64,000 bases of DNA from NCBI RefSeq assembly GCF_041206865.1, contig NZ_JBGEDP010000001.1, forward strand, positions 4,464,001 to 4,528,000. Reading direction: 5' to 3'. A program made the position numbers and the translations under genes. The number at the start of each line of letters is the position of its first letter. Within the stretch, counting starts at the first letter, position 1. The notes below the pieces were generated by a model. It did not search any database. It saw only the letters and a program-made list of their open reading frames with translations, and had not been told where the DNA came from. Source of the DNA: Mycobacterium sp. HUMS_12744610. GTDB taxonomy: Bacteria; Actinomycetota; Actinomycetes; Mycobacteriales; Mycobacteriaceae. Positions 35,803 to 45,960 of this stretch are shown here, piece after piece.

Positions 35803-37220
35803 GGGCGTGTCATTCCATCTGTGTAAGTCCGGGGTGGTCCATCATCGGACCGCCGTTGGGCGGACAGAAGGAGTGTTTTGTGACCAAGACCATGCAGATG
35901 CCGGCTGAGGAGACGACCGCGGCGCGGCGGCTGGCCGAGATGTTCACCGAAGAGACGCTGGACTCGTTGATTAAGGATGCGGTGAAGACCGGGACCCCGA
36001 TCGACGGCGCGGACGGTTTGCTGAACCAGCTGACTAAGGCCGTGCTGGAGCGGGCGCTGAATGCGGAGCTAACCCACCATCTGGGTTATGAGGCCGGCGA
36101 TCCGGCCGGACGCGGATCGGGAAATTCGCGCAACGGCACCACGCCGAAAACGGTGACCACCGTCAACGGCCCGGTGCAGATCGATGCGCCGCGTGATCGC
36201 AACGGCTCGTTTGAGCCGGCGATTGTGCCGAAGAAGACCCGCCGGCTCAACAACATCAATTCGGTGGTGTTGTCGCTGTATTCACGGGGAATGACCACCC
36301 GCGATATCGAAGCCCACCTGCAGGAGGTCTATGGGGCGTCGGTGTCGCGGGAGTTGATCTCCAATATCACCGAGGTGGTGGTCGATGAGATCAAGGCCTG
36401 GCAGGCCCGCCCGCTCGATGAGGTCTACCCGATCCTCTACATCGATGGGCTGCGGCTGCGGATCGGCGACAACGGGGTCATCACCACCAAGGTCGCCTAT
36501 TTGGCCATTGGCGTGGATCTGGAGGGCCGCAAACACGCCTTGGGCTGCTGGATCCAGGACTCCGAGGGGGCGAAGTTCTGGCAGAAGGTCGTCATCGACC
36601 TGCGCAACCGCGGGGTGCGCGACATCCTCATCGCCTGCTGCGACGGGCTGACCGGTCTGCCTGATGCGATCCGCTCGATCTATCCCGATACCGTGGTGCA
36701 GACCTGCGTCGTGCACGTCATTAGGAATGCGATGCGCTTCGTGTCTTATAAGGACCGCAAGAAGGTCGCCACCGCGATGCGGGCGATCTACAGTGCGCCG
36801 ACCGTCGATGGAGCCGAACTCGCACTCAAGGAGTTCGACCAGCAATTCGGCGCCCAATATCCGGGTGCAATTGACGTGTGGCACAACGCCTGGGGGGAAT
36901 TCGTTCCGTTCCTGGACTATCCGGTGGAGTTGCGCAAGATCGTCTACACCACCAATGCGATCGAGTCGATCAACTTCCAGTTGCGCAAGATCACCAAGAA
37001 CCGTGGTCATTTCACGGACAAGGACGCCGCGATGAAGTTGCTGTACCTCGGGCTGCGCAACATCTCCAGCGAGAGAGGAGGCTATTCGGGTACTGGAACG
37101 CACAACTGGACTGTGGCGCTCAACACACTCGCCAGACTATTCCCTGGGCGAATCCCATTGTGCTAGAATACAACTCGTAGTCAAATCACCTCTGACTTAC
37201 ACAGAAATCGTGACAGGCTC
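35803..37220 (+). mobile_element. IS256-family element type 1, copy 2
   Basis: A 1418-bp element identical in layout to the copy at 14346. It is flanked by its own 8-bp duplication CCAGCCAC (35795-35802 and 37221-37228). Confidence 0.95.
35880..37166 (+). CDS. IS256-family (mutator) transposase
   Basis: A 428-residue transposase from GTG 35880 (AGAAGGAG upstream), identical in translation to the copies at 14400 and 44258. The DDE residues are intact. The longer in-frame extension from 35526 reads into the interrupted istA and is not part of the protein. Confidence 0.95.
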   Translation: MTKTMQMPAEETTAARRLAEMFTEETLDSLIKDAVKTGTPIDGADGLLNQLTKAVLERALNAELTHHLGYEAGDPAGRGSGNSRNGTTPKTVTTVNGPVQIDAPRDRNGSFEPAIVPKKTRRLNNINSVVLSLYSRGMTTRDIEAHLQEVYGASVSRELISNITEVVVDEIKAWQARPLDEVYPILYIDGLRLRIGDNGVITTKVAYLAIGVDLEGRKHALGCWIQDSEGAKFWQKVVIDLRNRGVRDILIACCDGLTGLPDAIRSIYPDTVVQTCVVHVIRNAMRFVSYKDRKKVATAMRAIYSAPTVDGAELALKEFDQQFGAQYPGAIDVWHNAWGEFVPFLDYPVELRKIVYTTNAIESINFQLRKITKNRGHFTDKDAAMKLLYLGLRNISSERGGYSGTGTHNWTVALNTLARLFPGRIPLC

Positions 37221-37228
37221 CCAGCCAC

Positions 37229-37509
37229 CGGCCTACTGGGACGCTGCTCGCACGGCGCGCGGTGACGCCGCCGGAACCCGCGCGCTGATCACAGTCCTGT
37301 TGGCGCACCGCACGATGGCCGCCTCGGCGTTGACCGCCGCGATGGACCAGGCCGGACTCATCGACGCTCGCCGCGATACGGCGGCGATCGCGCCGGTGGT
37401 TCCGCTCGGTGCGCTGGCCCGCTACGACCGTCCCGCTCCGTCGTTGACCGATTACGACGACCTGCTGACCGGAAGCGAATCATGGCCACCACCGCCAGCA
37501 AGCCGGTGA
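37229..37509 (+). pseudogene. istA: IS21-B istA, 3' part
   Basis: It reads AYWDAARTARGDAAGTRALI and TVLLAHRTMAASALTAAMDQ, the helical C-terminus of this IstA type. It is one frame out of register with the 5' part even after removing the IS256, so istA was already damaged or was mutated later. Confidence 0.75.
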
Positions 37510-37862
37510 GCACCGATGCCGCGGCGCAGGCCTCGATCGGGGCTTCGGCCCGTGAGTTGCACCTGCCCACCGTGCGCACCGAAGCCGCTCGGCTGGCCGA
37601 GATCGCCGCACGGCAACGTCACACCCATCTGCTCTATCTGGCCGAGGTCTTGGCCGCAGAGGTCGATGACCGCACCGAACGACGCCTAGCTCGCTCCGTC
37701 AACGAGGCCAAGTTCCCCGGGCCGAAACGGTTGGCGGAGTTCAACAGCGACGCCGTGACCGGTATCGCACCTGCAACGCTGGGGCAGCTCGCTGCCGGGC
37801 ACTACATGGATGCCGGCGAGCTCGTCGTGCTGCTCGGTGACTCCGGCACCGGCAAAACCCAT
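37482..37862 (+). pseudogene. istB: IS21-B istB, 5' part
   Basis: It reads ARELHLPTVRTEAARLAEIA through the Walker A start VVLLGDSGTGKTH, cut exactly after the His codon by the IS110 element. The frame resumes at 39243 with LLIGLGRAAC. Confidence 0.85.
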
Positions 37863-39242
37863 TGTGAGTCTTGAAAACGGACTCGGAAGAGTTCCGGCGC
37901 CGCCAAGTGGAAGGGTCGGTGTCGGTGACCGCGACTGACCCTAAAGACTCATTGGCCCACCCCGCGCGGCAGGTGCCCTTGCTTTGGATATGTCGTCGAT
38001 GGTGACCGGCACCGGCCTGGCCCACCACGACTGGCCTGATCAGACGCCTGGCCGACCCGAATGTCGGGCCGTGCCTCATCACAGTCTTGCCACACGGTGA
38101 TCCCATCCAGGGCCGGTGCCAACCTGATGCACCCAACAGATGTGGAGAACGCCATGACACCCATGCTGGCAGACAAAGTCGACTTCGTCATCGGCGTCGA
38201 CACCCACCGCGACTCGCACACCGCCGCGGTCATCACCGCTACCGGTGGACTCAAGGAACGCCTTACCGTGGCCACTGACGCGTTTGGATTTCGCGAGCTC
38301 GACGCGTTCGCCGCTGCGCACGCGCGGGGTCGGCGGGTCTGGGCCGTCGAGGGCACCGGCAGTTTCGGGGCAGGGTTGACCACCCACCTGCTCAAGCGCG
38401 GCGAATGGGTCGTGGAGATCGACCGCCCGGCACGTCCCGCCCGTCGCGACGGAGCTAAATCCGATGATCTCGATGCGGTACGAACTGCCCGCGAAGCGCT
38501 AACCCTTGAGCATCTGGCAGCCCCACGGGCTCGCGGCGACAGAGAAGCCATGCGCGTCCTGCTGACCGCACGCGAAGGCGCAATCCTGGCTCGCACCAAA
38601 GCTATCAGACAACTCAAAGCCATGATCGTCAACGCCCCCAGGCGCTGCGCGATCAGCTGCGCCGCGGCACCACTGACGAACAGCTCAACCGCTGCGCACG
38701 CCTCCGCACCTTGCCATCACACTCCATCGAACACCGGGCCACGGTGCGTGCGATCCGGGCCACCGCGCGGCGTGCACTCATGCTCGAAGCTGAAGCAGCA
38801 GAACACGAAACCGAACTCGAGCTCCTCGTAGCCGCCGCCTGCCCACAACTGCTTGAACGACCCGGTATTGGCGTTATCACCGCAGCGCAACTGCTCATTT
38901 CCTGGTCACACCGCGACCGCGTCCGCAGTGAAGCCGCATTCGCCGCCTTAGTTAGCCGGCGCGGCTCCCATCCCCGCCAGCAGCGGCGCTACCGTGCGCC
39001 ATCGCCTCAACCGGGCCGGGGATCGCCAGCTCAACCGCGCATTGCACACCGTTGCTTGACCGGACTGCGCTTCGAACTGGCCACCAAGGCCTACGCCGCG
39101 CGACGCACCGCCGAGGGCAAAACTCCCCGCGACATCAATCGCTGCCTCAAACGCGCCATCGCCCGAGAGGTCTACCGCATCATGCAGACCCACGCGCAAT
39201 CAACCACCACCAGAACGGCGGCTTGACAGACATAGAAGCATC
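37863..39242 (+). mobile_element. IS110-family element
   Basis: About 1380 bp inserted between GTGKTH and LLIGLG codons of istB. There are no long terminal inverted repeats, as is usual for IS110. The 290 bp upstream of the transposase is non-coding and is where IS110 elements encode their bridge RNA. Confidence 0.8.
38154..39226 (+). pseudogene. IS110 transposase (frameshifted)
   Basis: The N-terminal DEDD RuvC-like domain is readable (FVIGVDTHRDSHTAAVI, VWAVEGTGSFGAGL, GAKSDDLDAVRTAREAL) up to about 38640. Frameshifts follow. The C-terminal Transposase_20 region is in other frames (LERPGIGVITAAQLLISWSH, LRFELATKAYAARRTAEGKT). It is inactive as it stands. Confidence 0.8.
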
Positions 39243-39660
39243 CTGCTCATCGGGCTCGGGCGGGCGGCCTGCGAGCAGGGACGTCGGGTCCGCTACGTCA
39301 CCACCGCCCAGTTGGTCAACGAACTCGTCGAAGCCGCCGATGAACGTGTCCTCTCCCGCGTCTTGGCTCGGTACGGGCGCTTGGATCTGCTCTGCCTCGA
39401 TGAACTCGGATACGTCCAAATCGACTCCCGCGGAGGAATTGCTGTTTCAGATCATCACCGAACGCGAAGAACGCGCCTCGGTGGCGATCGCGACCAATCT
39501 CCCGTTCAGCGAGTGGGGCACCGTGTTCCCCGACCCGCGCCTGGTCGCCGCCATCGTCGACCGCATCACCTTCAACGCCCACATCATCTAGACCGGCACC
39601 AAGTCCTACCGGCTACGCACCAGCAACACGACCAACCGCACCAAACGCACCACCTGATCC
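39243..39660 (+). pseudogene. istB: IS21-B istB, 3' part
   Basis: LLIGLGRAACEQGRRVRYVT and DLLCLDELGYVQIDSRGG (Walker B) are followed by a frameshift near 39440. LLFQIITEREERASVAIATN, then NAHII-stop-TGTKSYRLRTS, follows, where TAG at about 39589 replaces the expected Glu codon. It carries at least two inactivating lesions besides the IS110. Confidence 0.8.
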
Positions 39661-39713
39661 ACGGTAGGGCCAAAATTCACGACGACAGTGGGCCCAAGGC
39701 ACTTGACGAAACA

Positions 39714-40003
39714 CAGATCGGGTGGCCACCACGGGGATGGGCCGATCGATGGCGCGTCGGATGTTGATCGGCCTGAGGCTGCTGGATCCTGCCGAGCAGG
39801 TCGACGGGCGCACGCTGCCGGTCGGTGGCCGACAAGCTTGGCATCGTGCGCCACAGACGCTACTGAATCGGGTACGCAAGGCACAGTTGATGCCGTTCAG
39901 CGTCCCGTTCGAGCTTAGTGAACGAGCGATCCGCACGTTCGGTGTGAGCCGCCCCGATGCTCCTCCGTGCCGCAAGACGTCCGAGATGCCGGTGCCTTTA
40001 GAC
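39714..40003. other. Unassigned stretch with an open plus frame
   Basis: A plus frame (from about 39722) reads RMLIGLRLLDPAEQVDGRTL and ERAIRTFGVSRPDAP. It runs into the 3' end of the SRPBCC gene on the other strand, and I cannot match it to a family. It could be the tail of a gene whose 5' part was lost to the IS21-B insertion. Confidence 0.3.
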
Positions 40004-40426
40004 TCAGGACTTCGCCGCGGCCCGGGCGAGCAGCCGCAGCAGTACCTGGCTTAGAGCCGCGAGCACGAGCTTCACCGGCGGGAACGACGCTGTGGACGAC
40101 AATGTGTAGTCGATGCGGGTTCCCTGCCCCTCGTGTTGAGTGAGGCGTACCTCGCCCTGGTAACCGGGGATGGGTACGCCTGAGCGGGCGGCGTAACCGA
40201 ACCGGTTCGGGACCTCGAAGGCCACCACTTCTTCGGTCATCGCCGGTCCTGGGCCGGGCGTACTGATCCGACGCACAGCGCCAAGACCGTTCGGCTCGGG
40301 ACTGCCAGGCCGGTCGATGGTCACGGTCACCCCTGGGCCCCAGTTCGACATACCTTCGTGATCGGTCAGGATTGCCCAGACGGACTCGATCGGGCGGGCA
40401 ACGGTGGTGGTGGCGGTCGCGTGCAT
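40004..40426 (-). CDS. SRPBCC / polyketide-cyclase-like protein
   Basis: This 140-residue protein (TATTTVARPIESVWAILTDH, NWGPGV, EEVVAFEVPNRFGYAARSGV) has the SRPBCC lipid-binding fold. ATG 40426 has GGGAGC upstream. It lies 160 bp downstream of the metal-dependent hydrolase on the same strand, probably in one transcript. The pairing of an SRPBCC protein with hydrolase and monooxygenase genes recurs at 30902-31906. Confidence 0.8.
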   Translation of the reverse strand: MHATATTTVARPIESVWAILTDHEGMSNWGPGVTVTIDRPGSPEPNGLGAVRRISTPGPGPAMTEEVVAFEVPNRFGYAARSGVPIPGYQGEVRLTQHEGQGTRIDYTLSSTASFPPVKLVLAALSQVLLRLLARAAAKS

Positions 40427-40588
40427 GGTGGCTCCCTTAGTCGGGGTCGACTCGATGAATGCCGCACGCCCGGCTGCAGCCCGGCGGGTGTTAGACAGGC
40501 CGCATCAGCCCCGGGGACGCGCGTCCAGGACAGGCCCCCGCGCTGATGGGGCCCTCCCAGTTCAATTGTTGTCACCCGCTTTAGGTAG

Positions 40589-41479
40589 CTACCTGAGATA
40601 GCCCACGAGGGTTCCTTCTGTGCCGAACAGTTCCTCTTGCCAGCGTTCCAGTAATGCACCGGTGTCGATGTCATCGGGATGAAACCCGGTCCGCTGGTAG
40701 ACGCGCAGCTCAGGGATGAGTCCCCGTAGCAGTGGGCCGCGGTAGAGCCGGTAGGTTTCTCGCACTACGCGCAGCGGCCGGCGACGCGCTTCGGGGTCCT
40801 TGGACACCGAGTAGGCAGTAACCCCGAGGAGCAGTAACAAAAGCAGGGGAATCATCACCGCCATGACACGCCGGCGCACCTTCTCGGTGCCGCCCACCGT
40901 CTGGAACACATCGAATGCCACCGACTTGTGCTCCAACTCTTCGATCGCATGCCAATTAAGCAGATTCCAGATCTCCAGCTCGCCCGGGATCGCCTGAATC
41001 TCCTCGTCACCAAGTACCCGCTCTGCAAGTACGGCGGTGAAGTGTTCGGCAGCCGCTGTCACCGCCAAAGGGATCCGCGGAGGCAAGAACTCCTCAACGC
41101 GTTTCACCCAATCAACGAACTTCTCCGAATCCCACCACGCGATCGGGTACCCCATCTCGATGAGTTTCTCGTTGATCGCCCGGTGCTGCTGGCCGTGCAC
41201 CGATTCTTGACCGATAAAACCCGCCACCCGCTTCTTCAACACCGGATCGGTGATCTCATCAGCAAACCGGCGCACTGAGCGAATGAACATCTCTTCTCCC
41301 GGCGGGAACGACCCCGACAAGTTAGCCACGAAGTGGCTAAACACCATGTCGTTGTTGACGTAGTACTTGCTGCTTTGAGCGAACGGGAAACGTATCCGCC
41401 GCGTCTTGGGGTAGCGAGACTCCACCACCGGGGCCGCGGCAACAGCCAGCCCGCCAGGTCCCATGTCGCCCTCAACCAT
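40589..41479 (-). CDS. Metal-dependent hydrolase (PF10118-like)
   Basis: This 296-residue protein starts at ATG 41479 (MVEGDMGPGG), not at the frame's first ATG at 41530, because the homologue at 52084 starts at the equivalent point. The metal-binding motifs are GQESVHGQQH, AAEHFTAVLAERV and HAIEELEHKSVAFD, with a hydrophobic helix (VMIPLLLLLLLGVTAYSV). It is very similar to the paralogue at 51194. The family is often encoded beside Baeyer-Villiger monooxygenases. The substrate is unknown. Confidence 0.85.
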   Translation of the reverse strand: MVEGDMGPGGLAVAAAPVVESRYPKTRRIRFPFAQSSKYYVNNDMVFSHFVANLSGSFPPGEEMFIRSVRRFADEITDPVLKKRVAGFIGQESVHGQQHRAINEKLIEMGYPIAWWDSEKFVDWVKRVEEFLPPRIPLAVTAAAEHFTAVLAERVLGDEEIQAIPGELEIWNLLNWHAIEELEHKSVAFDVFQTVGGTEKVRRRVMAVMIPLLLLLLLGVTAYSVSKDPEARRRPLRVVRETYRLYRGPLLRGLIPELRVYQRTGFHPDDIDTGALLERWQEELFGTEGTLVGYLR

Positions 41480-41504
41480 GGTAAGCGCCTTTCCTCGTAC
41501 ATTG

Positions 41505-41517
41505 GGTATCAGATACC
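41505..41517. promoter_or_regulatory. GGTATCAGATACC palindromic operator
   Basis: A perfect 13-bp palindrome (GGTATC-A-GATACC) 25 bp upstream of the hydrolase start. It shares the GATAC/GTATC core with the sites at 31945 and 52122, suggesting a common TetR-type regulator not encoded in this window. Confidence 0.55.
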
Positions 41518-41568
41518 AACAGTAGCGCACTGAACCGCCCAGGGGAGACCAGAGATTTTCTGATTTGA

Positions 41569-42492
41569 GGGGACTGTCGCAATAAGGGTGTTAACGGCCT
41601 GATCGGTCCCGGTGTGTCGGGGCTGGAAAGGTCGTTTAATGACCGAGCCTGTCGTGGCTGTGCAGCCATCACAGAACCCTGAAGTCAAGGCCGCCGCCAT
41701 GGCGGCGATCGATGTCCCTGGTAGCCGTGAGGTCGACGAGCTCGAGGTCGCCCGGGAGTGGGTGCGCCAGGCCCGCGAGGCCGGCGTGGCGCTGACCGGG
41801 CCGGGCGGGTTACTCAAAGCGATGATCAAGACGGTCATCGAAACCGCCGTTGATGAGGAATTATCCGAGCATCTCGGCTATGCCCGCCACGATCCGGCCG
41901 GGTATGCAAGCGGCAACTCCGGCAACGGAACCCGCGTCAAGGCAGTGCTGACCGATGCGTGCGGTCCATTGAAATTGACGTCCCGCGCGATCGAGCGGGC
42001 ACGTTCGAGCCGCACATCGTCCAAAAGCGTCAGCGACGCCTGACCGACGTCGATGAGGTGGTGTTCTCGCTGTATGCCCGTGAGTTGACCACCGGCGAGA
42101 TCAGCGCCCGTTTCGCCGACATCTACGGTGCGTCGGTGTCCAAGGACACCATCAGCCGGATCACCGACCGCGTTGTGGAGGAAATGACGGCCTGGCACAC
42201 CCGCCCGCTGGAGCGCGTGTACGCCGCGGTGTTCATCGATGCCCTGCATGTCGAGATCCGCGACGGGCAGGTCGGACCGCGGCCGGTCTACGCGGCCATC
42301 GGGGTGGATCTGGCCGGGCACCGTGACGTGCTGGGCATGTGGGCCGGTGAAGGTGACGCTGAATCAGCGAAGTACTGGCTGGCCGTGCTGACCGAGTTGC
42401 GCAACCGCGGCGTAGCTGACATCTTCTTCCTGGTCTGCGACGGCCTTAAAGGCCTACCGGCCTCGGTGAGCGCGGTGTTCCCCGACACCGTG
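41569..42492 (+). mobile_element. IS256-family element type 2, copy 1 (truncated)
   Basis: The left end GGGGACTGTCGCAATAAGGG matches the right end of the copy at 55447-56881. The element is cut at 42492 by IS3-A copy 3. Confidence 0.85.
41639..42492 (+). pseudogene. IS256 type 2 transposase (frameshifted, truncated)
   Basis: It starts MTEPVVAVQPSQNPEVKAAA. LGYARHDPAGYASGNSGNG is followed by a frameshift near 41955 before IEIDVPRDRAGTFEP. The first catalytic Asp (FIDALHVEI) and second (VCDGLKGLP) are present. It ends at SVSAVFPDTV where IS3-A begins. The same early frameshift is present in the copy at 56811, so it predates the duplication of this IS. Confidence 0.8.
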
Positions 42493-42987
42493 TGAGGTGT
42501 TTCTGACTTAACCGCAGAGATCGCGCGGGAAATTACCCAATGCATGGCGTCTCCCCGGTGGGGTTGGTGCTGGTTCGACGATGGTAGTCCAGGCGGCGTT
42601 GGCGTGCTCGGTCGAGGCCGTCACGACGGGCCTGGCGGATAGCCTCTCCACTGCCGGCGTGCTCGTCGTCGGGGGTCACATAGCCAATCGCTTCGTGGAG
42701 CCTGACGCAATTGTATTCGGTTCGCACCCTTGCGAGTTCGGTTTCCAGCAGCGCCGGGTCGGTGATGGCCTCCAGGTGCGGCCACTCGCACTTGATGTGG
42801 CCGAAGAACGATTCGATCCACGCTTGGTCTTGTGGCACGCCGGGGCGACCATGGTGTTGGACGATGGCCATCAGGGCCATGAAAGCGCGGGTGTCGTGGG
42901 CGGTCATCGGCGGCCCGTTGTCGGAAACCGCCAGTAGGATCGGGCGGCGCGGATCGTCCGCGTCGAGGTCGAGGCGCTCGTCGGTCA
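42493..42987 (-). mobile_element. IS3-family element A, copy 3 (3' fragment)
   Basis: The right end TGAGGTGTTTCTGACTTAACC is at 42493. The remaining orfB part reads TDERLDLDADDPRRPILLAV to TSTNPTGETPCIG (42533-42987). The upstream two thirds are missing at the border with the IS1634 element. Confidence 0.85.
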
Positions 42988-43003
42988 CCCGACTTTTATC
43001 AAA

Positions 43004-44180
43004 TTAGTGCGCACCGCCGCTGGCGTGGATTTCTGCTAGTGCTTGGGCGAGGTCGTCGGGGATGGGGTCGGCGGCGGTCAGTGTCTGCTTTCCGGCTTGG
43101 ATGGTGATGGTGCGGTAGCGCCGTGCGGTCCGCACGAATTTCTTGATGCTCCAACCTGTTCGGTGCTCGATCCAGTGGGTGAGGGCCATCGCGGCGAACA
43201 CGATGCTCAGGTGGGCGTCGATCGATTCCCGTTTGTGGTGATAGATCGGGCGGGCTTGTAGGTCGTGCTTGGACATCCGAAAGCTCTTTTCGATGCGCCA
43301 CAAGCGGTGATAGGCCTCGATGATGAACTTTGGGGTCTGCTCGGTGAGGTTGGTGGTGTAGCCCTTCCAGCCGGCCAGGGCGCGGGCCTTGGCTTCCAGG
43401 TCGCGGTCGATGGCCTTGGTTTCTCCGCTCAGGGTGATGAACCGATTGCGTTTGACCGGGGCTTTGCCCTCAACGGCACGCTGGGCTTTGGTGATCTGGT
43501 CATCGATGCCCCGCAGCGTGCGCCGCGCCCGGTCGTGACGGTACTGGTAGTGGATCACCCGGTCGGGGATCCCGCGGGTCTTTTCCCGGCTGGTGGCTGG
43601 CCAGGGCTGGGTCAAGATCAGCTCATCGGGAACGGCCTGGTCGGGGTGTTGGTCGTGCCACTCGCGCACGACATCGGGCAGGTAGGGCAGCCGCGCACCC
43701 AGGATGTAGGTCAATCCGGCGGCGGTGATATCGATTTGGTTGGCCTCCGAGATCATCCCGGCATCAGCGACCACCGTGATGTCGGTGAGCTGGTGAGCTT
43801 TTTTGAACGCGTTGAGCACCGGCAGCATGGTGGCGGTCTCGGCTTTGTTGCCTTCAAAGGCGCGCACCGTGAGCGGGAACCCTGAGGCATCGGTGAGCAA
43901 TCCGACGGTGATCTGGGGTTCGAGGCGTCGTTCTTTGGAGAATCCGGGCTCGCGGAACCCGTCAGCGGTGTCGGTTTCGAAGTACAGCGTCGTCACGTCA
44001 TACAACACCAACGTGGCCGGCCCCAGATCGGCGTGTGCCGCACACGCCGCCGAAAGGCGTTCCCGGAAGCCATCTTTGGCATAAACTGGTAGGCGGCGGT
44101 TCAAGGTGGGGTATGACGGGGCGGCCACCCCGGTCTCCTGCAGGACCCGGGCCGAGTCGATCTTGCTGGTCGGTTCGATG
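43004..44180 (-). pseudogene. IS1634-family transposase, 3' part
   Basis: It reads PTSKIDSARVLQETGVAAPS, LVLYDVTTLYFETD (first Asp), VVADAGMISEANQ (second Asp) and YHRLWRIEKSFRMSKHDLQA (Glu). It joins the 5' part (VCARVIE-PTSKID) exactly once the IS256 and one GTTCGATG copy are removed. Confidence 0.85.
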
Positions 44181-45598
44181 GGGCGTGTCATTCCATCTGT
44201 GTAAGTCCGGGGTGGTCCATCATCGGACCGCCGTTGGGCGGACAGAAGGAGTGTTTTGTGACCAAGACCATGCAGATGCCGGCTGAGGAGACGACCGCGG
44301 CGCGGCGGCTGGCCGAGATGTTCACCGAAGAGACGCTGGACTCGTTGATTAAGGATGCGGTGAAGACCGGGACCCCGATCGACGGCGCGGACGGTTTGCT
44401 GAACCAGCTGACTAAGGCCGTGCTGGAGCGGGCGCTGAATGCGGAGCTAACCCACCATCTGGGTTATGAGGCCGGCGATCCGGCCGGACGCGGATCGGGA
44501 AATTCGCGCAACGGCACCACGCCGAAAACGGTGACCACCGTCAACGGCCCGGTGCAGATCGATGCGCCGCGTGATCGCAACGGCTCGTTTGAGCCGGCGA
44601 TTGTGCCGAAGAAGACCCGCCGGCTCAACAACATCAATTCGGTGGTGTTGTCGCTGTATTCACGGGGAATGACCACCCGCGATATCGAAGCCCACCTGCA
44701 GGAGGTCTATGGGGCGTCGGTGTCGCGGGAGTTGATCTCCAATATCACCGAGGTGGTGGTCGATGAGATCAAGGCCTGGCAGGCCCGCCCGCTCGATGAG
44801 GTCTACCCGATCCTCTACATCGATGGGCTGCGGCTGCGGATCGGCGACAACGGGGTCATCACCACCAAGGTCGCCTATTTGGCCATTGGCGTGGATCTGG
44901 AGGGCCGCAAACACGCCTTGGGCTGCTGGATCCAGGACTCCGAGGGGGCGAAGTTCTGGCAGAAGGTCGTCATCGACCTGCGCAACCGCGGGGTGCGCGA
45001 CATCCTCATCGCCTGCTGCGACGGGCTGACCGGTCTGCCTGATGCGATCCGCTCGATCTATCCCGATACCGTGGTGCAGACCTGCGTCGTGCACGTCATT
45101 AGGAATGCGATGCGCTTCGTGTCTTATAAGGACCGCAAGAAGGTCGCCACCGCGATGCGGGCGATCTACAGTGCGCCGACCGTCGATGGAGCCGAACTCG
45201 CACTCAAGGAGTTCGACCAGCAATTCGGCGCCCAATATCCGGGTGCAATTGACGTGTGGCACAACGCCTGGGGGGAATTCGTTCCGTTCCTGGACTATCC
45301 GGTGGAGTTGCGCAAGATCGTCTACACCACCAATGCGATCGAGTCGATCAACTTCCAGTTGCGCAAGATCACCAAGAACCGTGGTCATTTCACGGACAAG
45401 GACGCCGCGATGAAGTTGCTGTACCTCGGGCTGCGCAACATCTCCAGCGAGAGAGGAGGCTATTCGGGTACTGGAACGCACAACTGGACTGTGGCGCTCA
45501 ACACACTCGCCAGACTATTCCCTGGGCGAATCCCATTGTGCTAGAATACAACTCGTAGTCAAATCACCTCTGACTTACACAGAAATCGTGACAGGCTC
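44181..45598 (+). mobile_element. IS256-family element type 1, copy 3
   Basis: A 1418-bp element with the same ends as copies 1 and 2, flanked by GTTCGATG (44173-44180 and 45599-45606). Confidence 0.95.
44258..45544 (+). CDS. IS256-family (mutator) transposase
   Basis: A 428-residue transposase from GTG 44258, identical in translation to those at 14400 and 35880, with DDE residues intact. Confidence 0.95.
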   Translation: MTKTMQMPAEETTAARRLAEMFTEETLDSLIKDAVKTGTPIDGADGLLNQLTKAVLERALNAELTHHLGYEAGDPAGRGSGNSRNGTTPKTVTTVNGPVQIDAPRDRNGSFEPAIVPKKTRRLNNINSVVLSLYSRGMTTRDIEAHLQEVYGASVSRELISNITEVVVDEIKAWQARPLDEVYPILYIDGLRLRIGDNGVITTKVAYLAIGVDLEGRKHALGCWIQDSEGAKFWQKVVIDLRNRGVRDILIACCDGLTGLPDAIRSIYPDTVVQTCVVHVIRNAMRFVSYKDRKKVATAMRAIYSAPTVDGAELALKEFDQQFGAQYPGAIDVWHNAWGEFVPFLDYPVELRKIVYTTNAIESINFQLRKITKNRGHFTDKDAAMKLLYLGLRNISSERGGYSGTGTHNWTVALNTLARLFPGRIPLC

Positions 45599-45942
45599 GT
45601 TCGATGACCCGCGCACACACTAGCGCGCGGAACACCTCGTCGGCTACCTGGTCGAATCCAAGGCCCCGGTAGCCCTGGCACAAGGCATCCCACAGATGCG
45701 CCGCCCGCGAGGAGGTGATCGGCAGCGGCGCCGACCCAGCTCGAGGGGCAATCCCGAGATCCAGCTCGGGCCTGGCCGGCGGCCAGCCGTTGGGTGGCGG
45801 TCGCCTTGAGCGCCGCCACCCCCGCCTCATCATGGGCTGAGCCCAAATGCTCGATCGACCGTGATCCCCGCCGAGATGACCACACGATCTGCACCGCGGT
45901 CGCCCCAGAGCTGGTTTTCACCGCGCGCACGTAGGCCACCAC
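45599..45942 (-). pseudogene. IS1634-family transposase, 5' part
   Basis: ATG 45942 reads MVAYVRAVKTSSGATAVQIV and WSSRRGSRSIEHLGSAHDEA. A frameshift near 45775 leads into LDLGIAPRAGSAPLPITSSR and then VFRALVCARVIE. The early frameshift means this element was already dead before the IS256 landed. Confidence 0.8.
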
Positions 45943-45960
45943 CGCACCCTACGGACCCAT

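Larger units (their letters stand above)
34731..39713 (+). mobile_element. IS21-family element type B (interrupted twice)
   Basis: The ends are approximate. On the left the motif CACGAATGTTGGCCCC occurs twice (about 34773 and 34833), and on the right the related CGTGAATTTTGGCCC occurs on the minus strand (about 39667-39681). It carries damaged istA and istB and is interrupted by IS256-1 copy 2 (35803-37220) and an IS110 element (37863-39242). Confidence 0.7.
42988..45960 (-). mobile_element. IS1634-family element 1 (interrupted)
   Basis: The left end is near CGACTTTTATCAAATTAG at 42988. The right end is unclear, abutting the ERCC4 relic near 45961. The transposase gene is split by IS256-1 copy 3. 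Confidence 0.65.

Noticed and set aside
35803..45598. Composite transposon made of IS256 copies 2 and 3 carrying the SRPBCC and hydrolase genes
   Set aside because: Each copy has its own matching 8-bp duplication, so they inserted independently.
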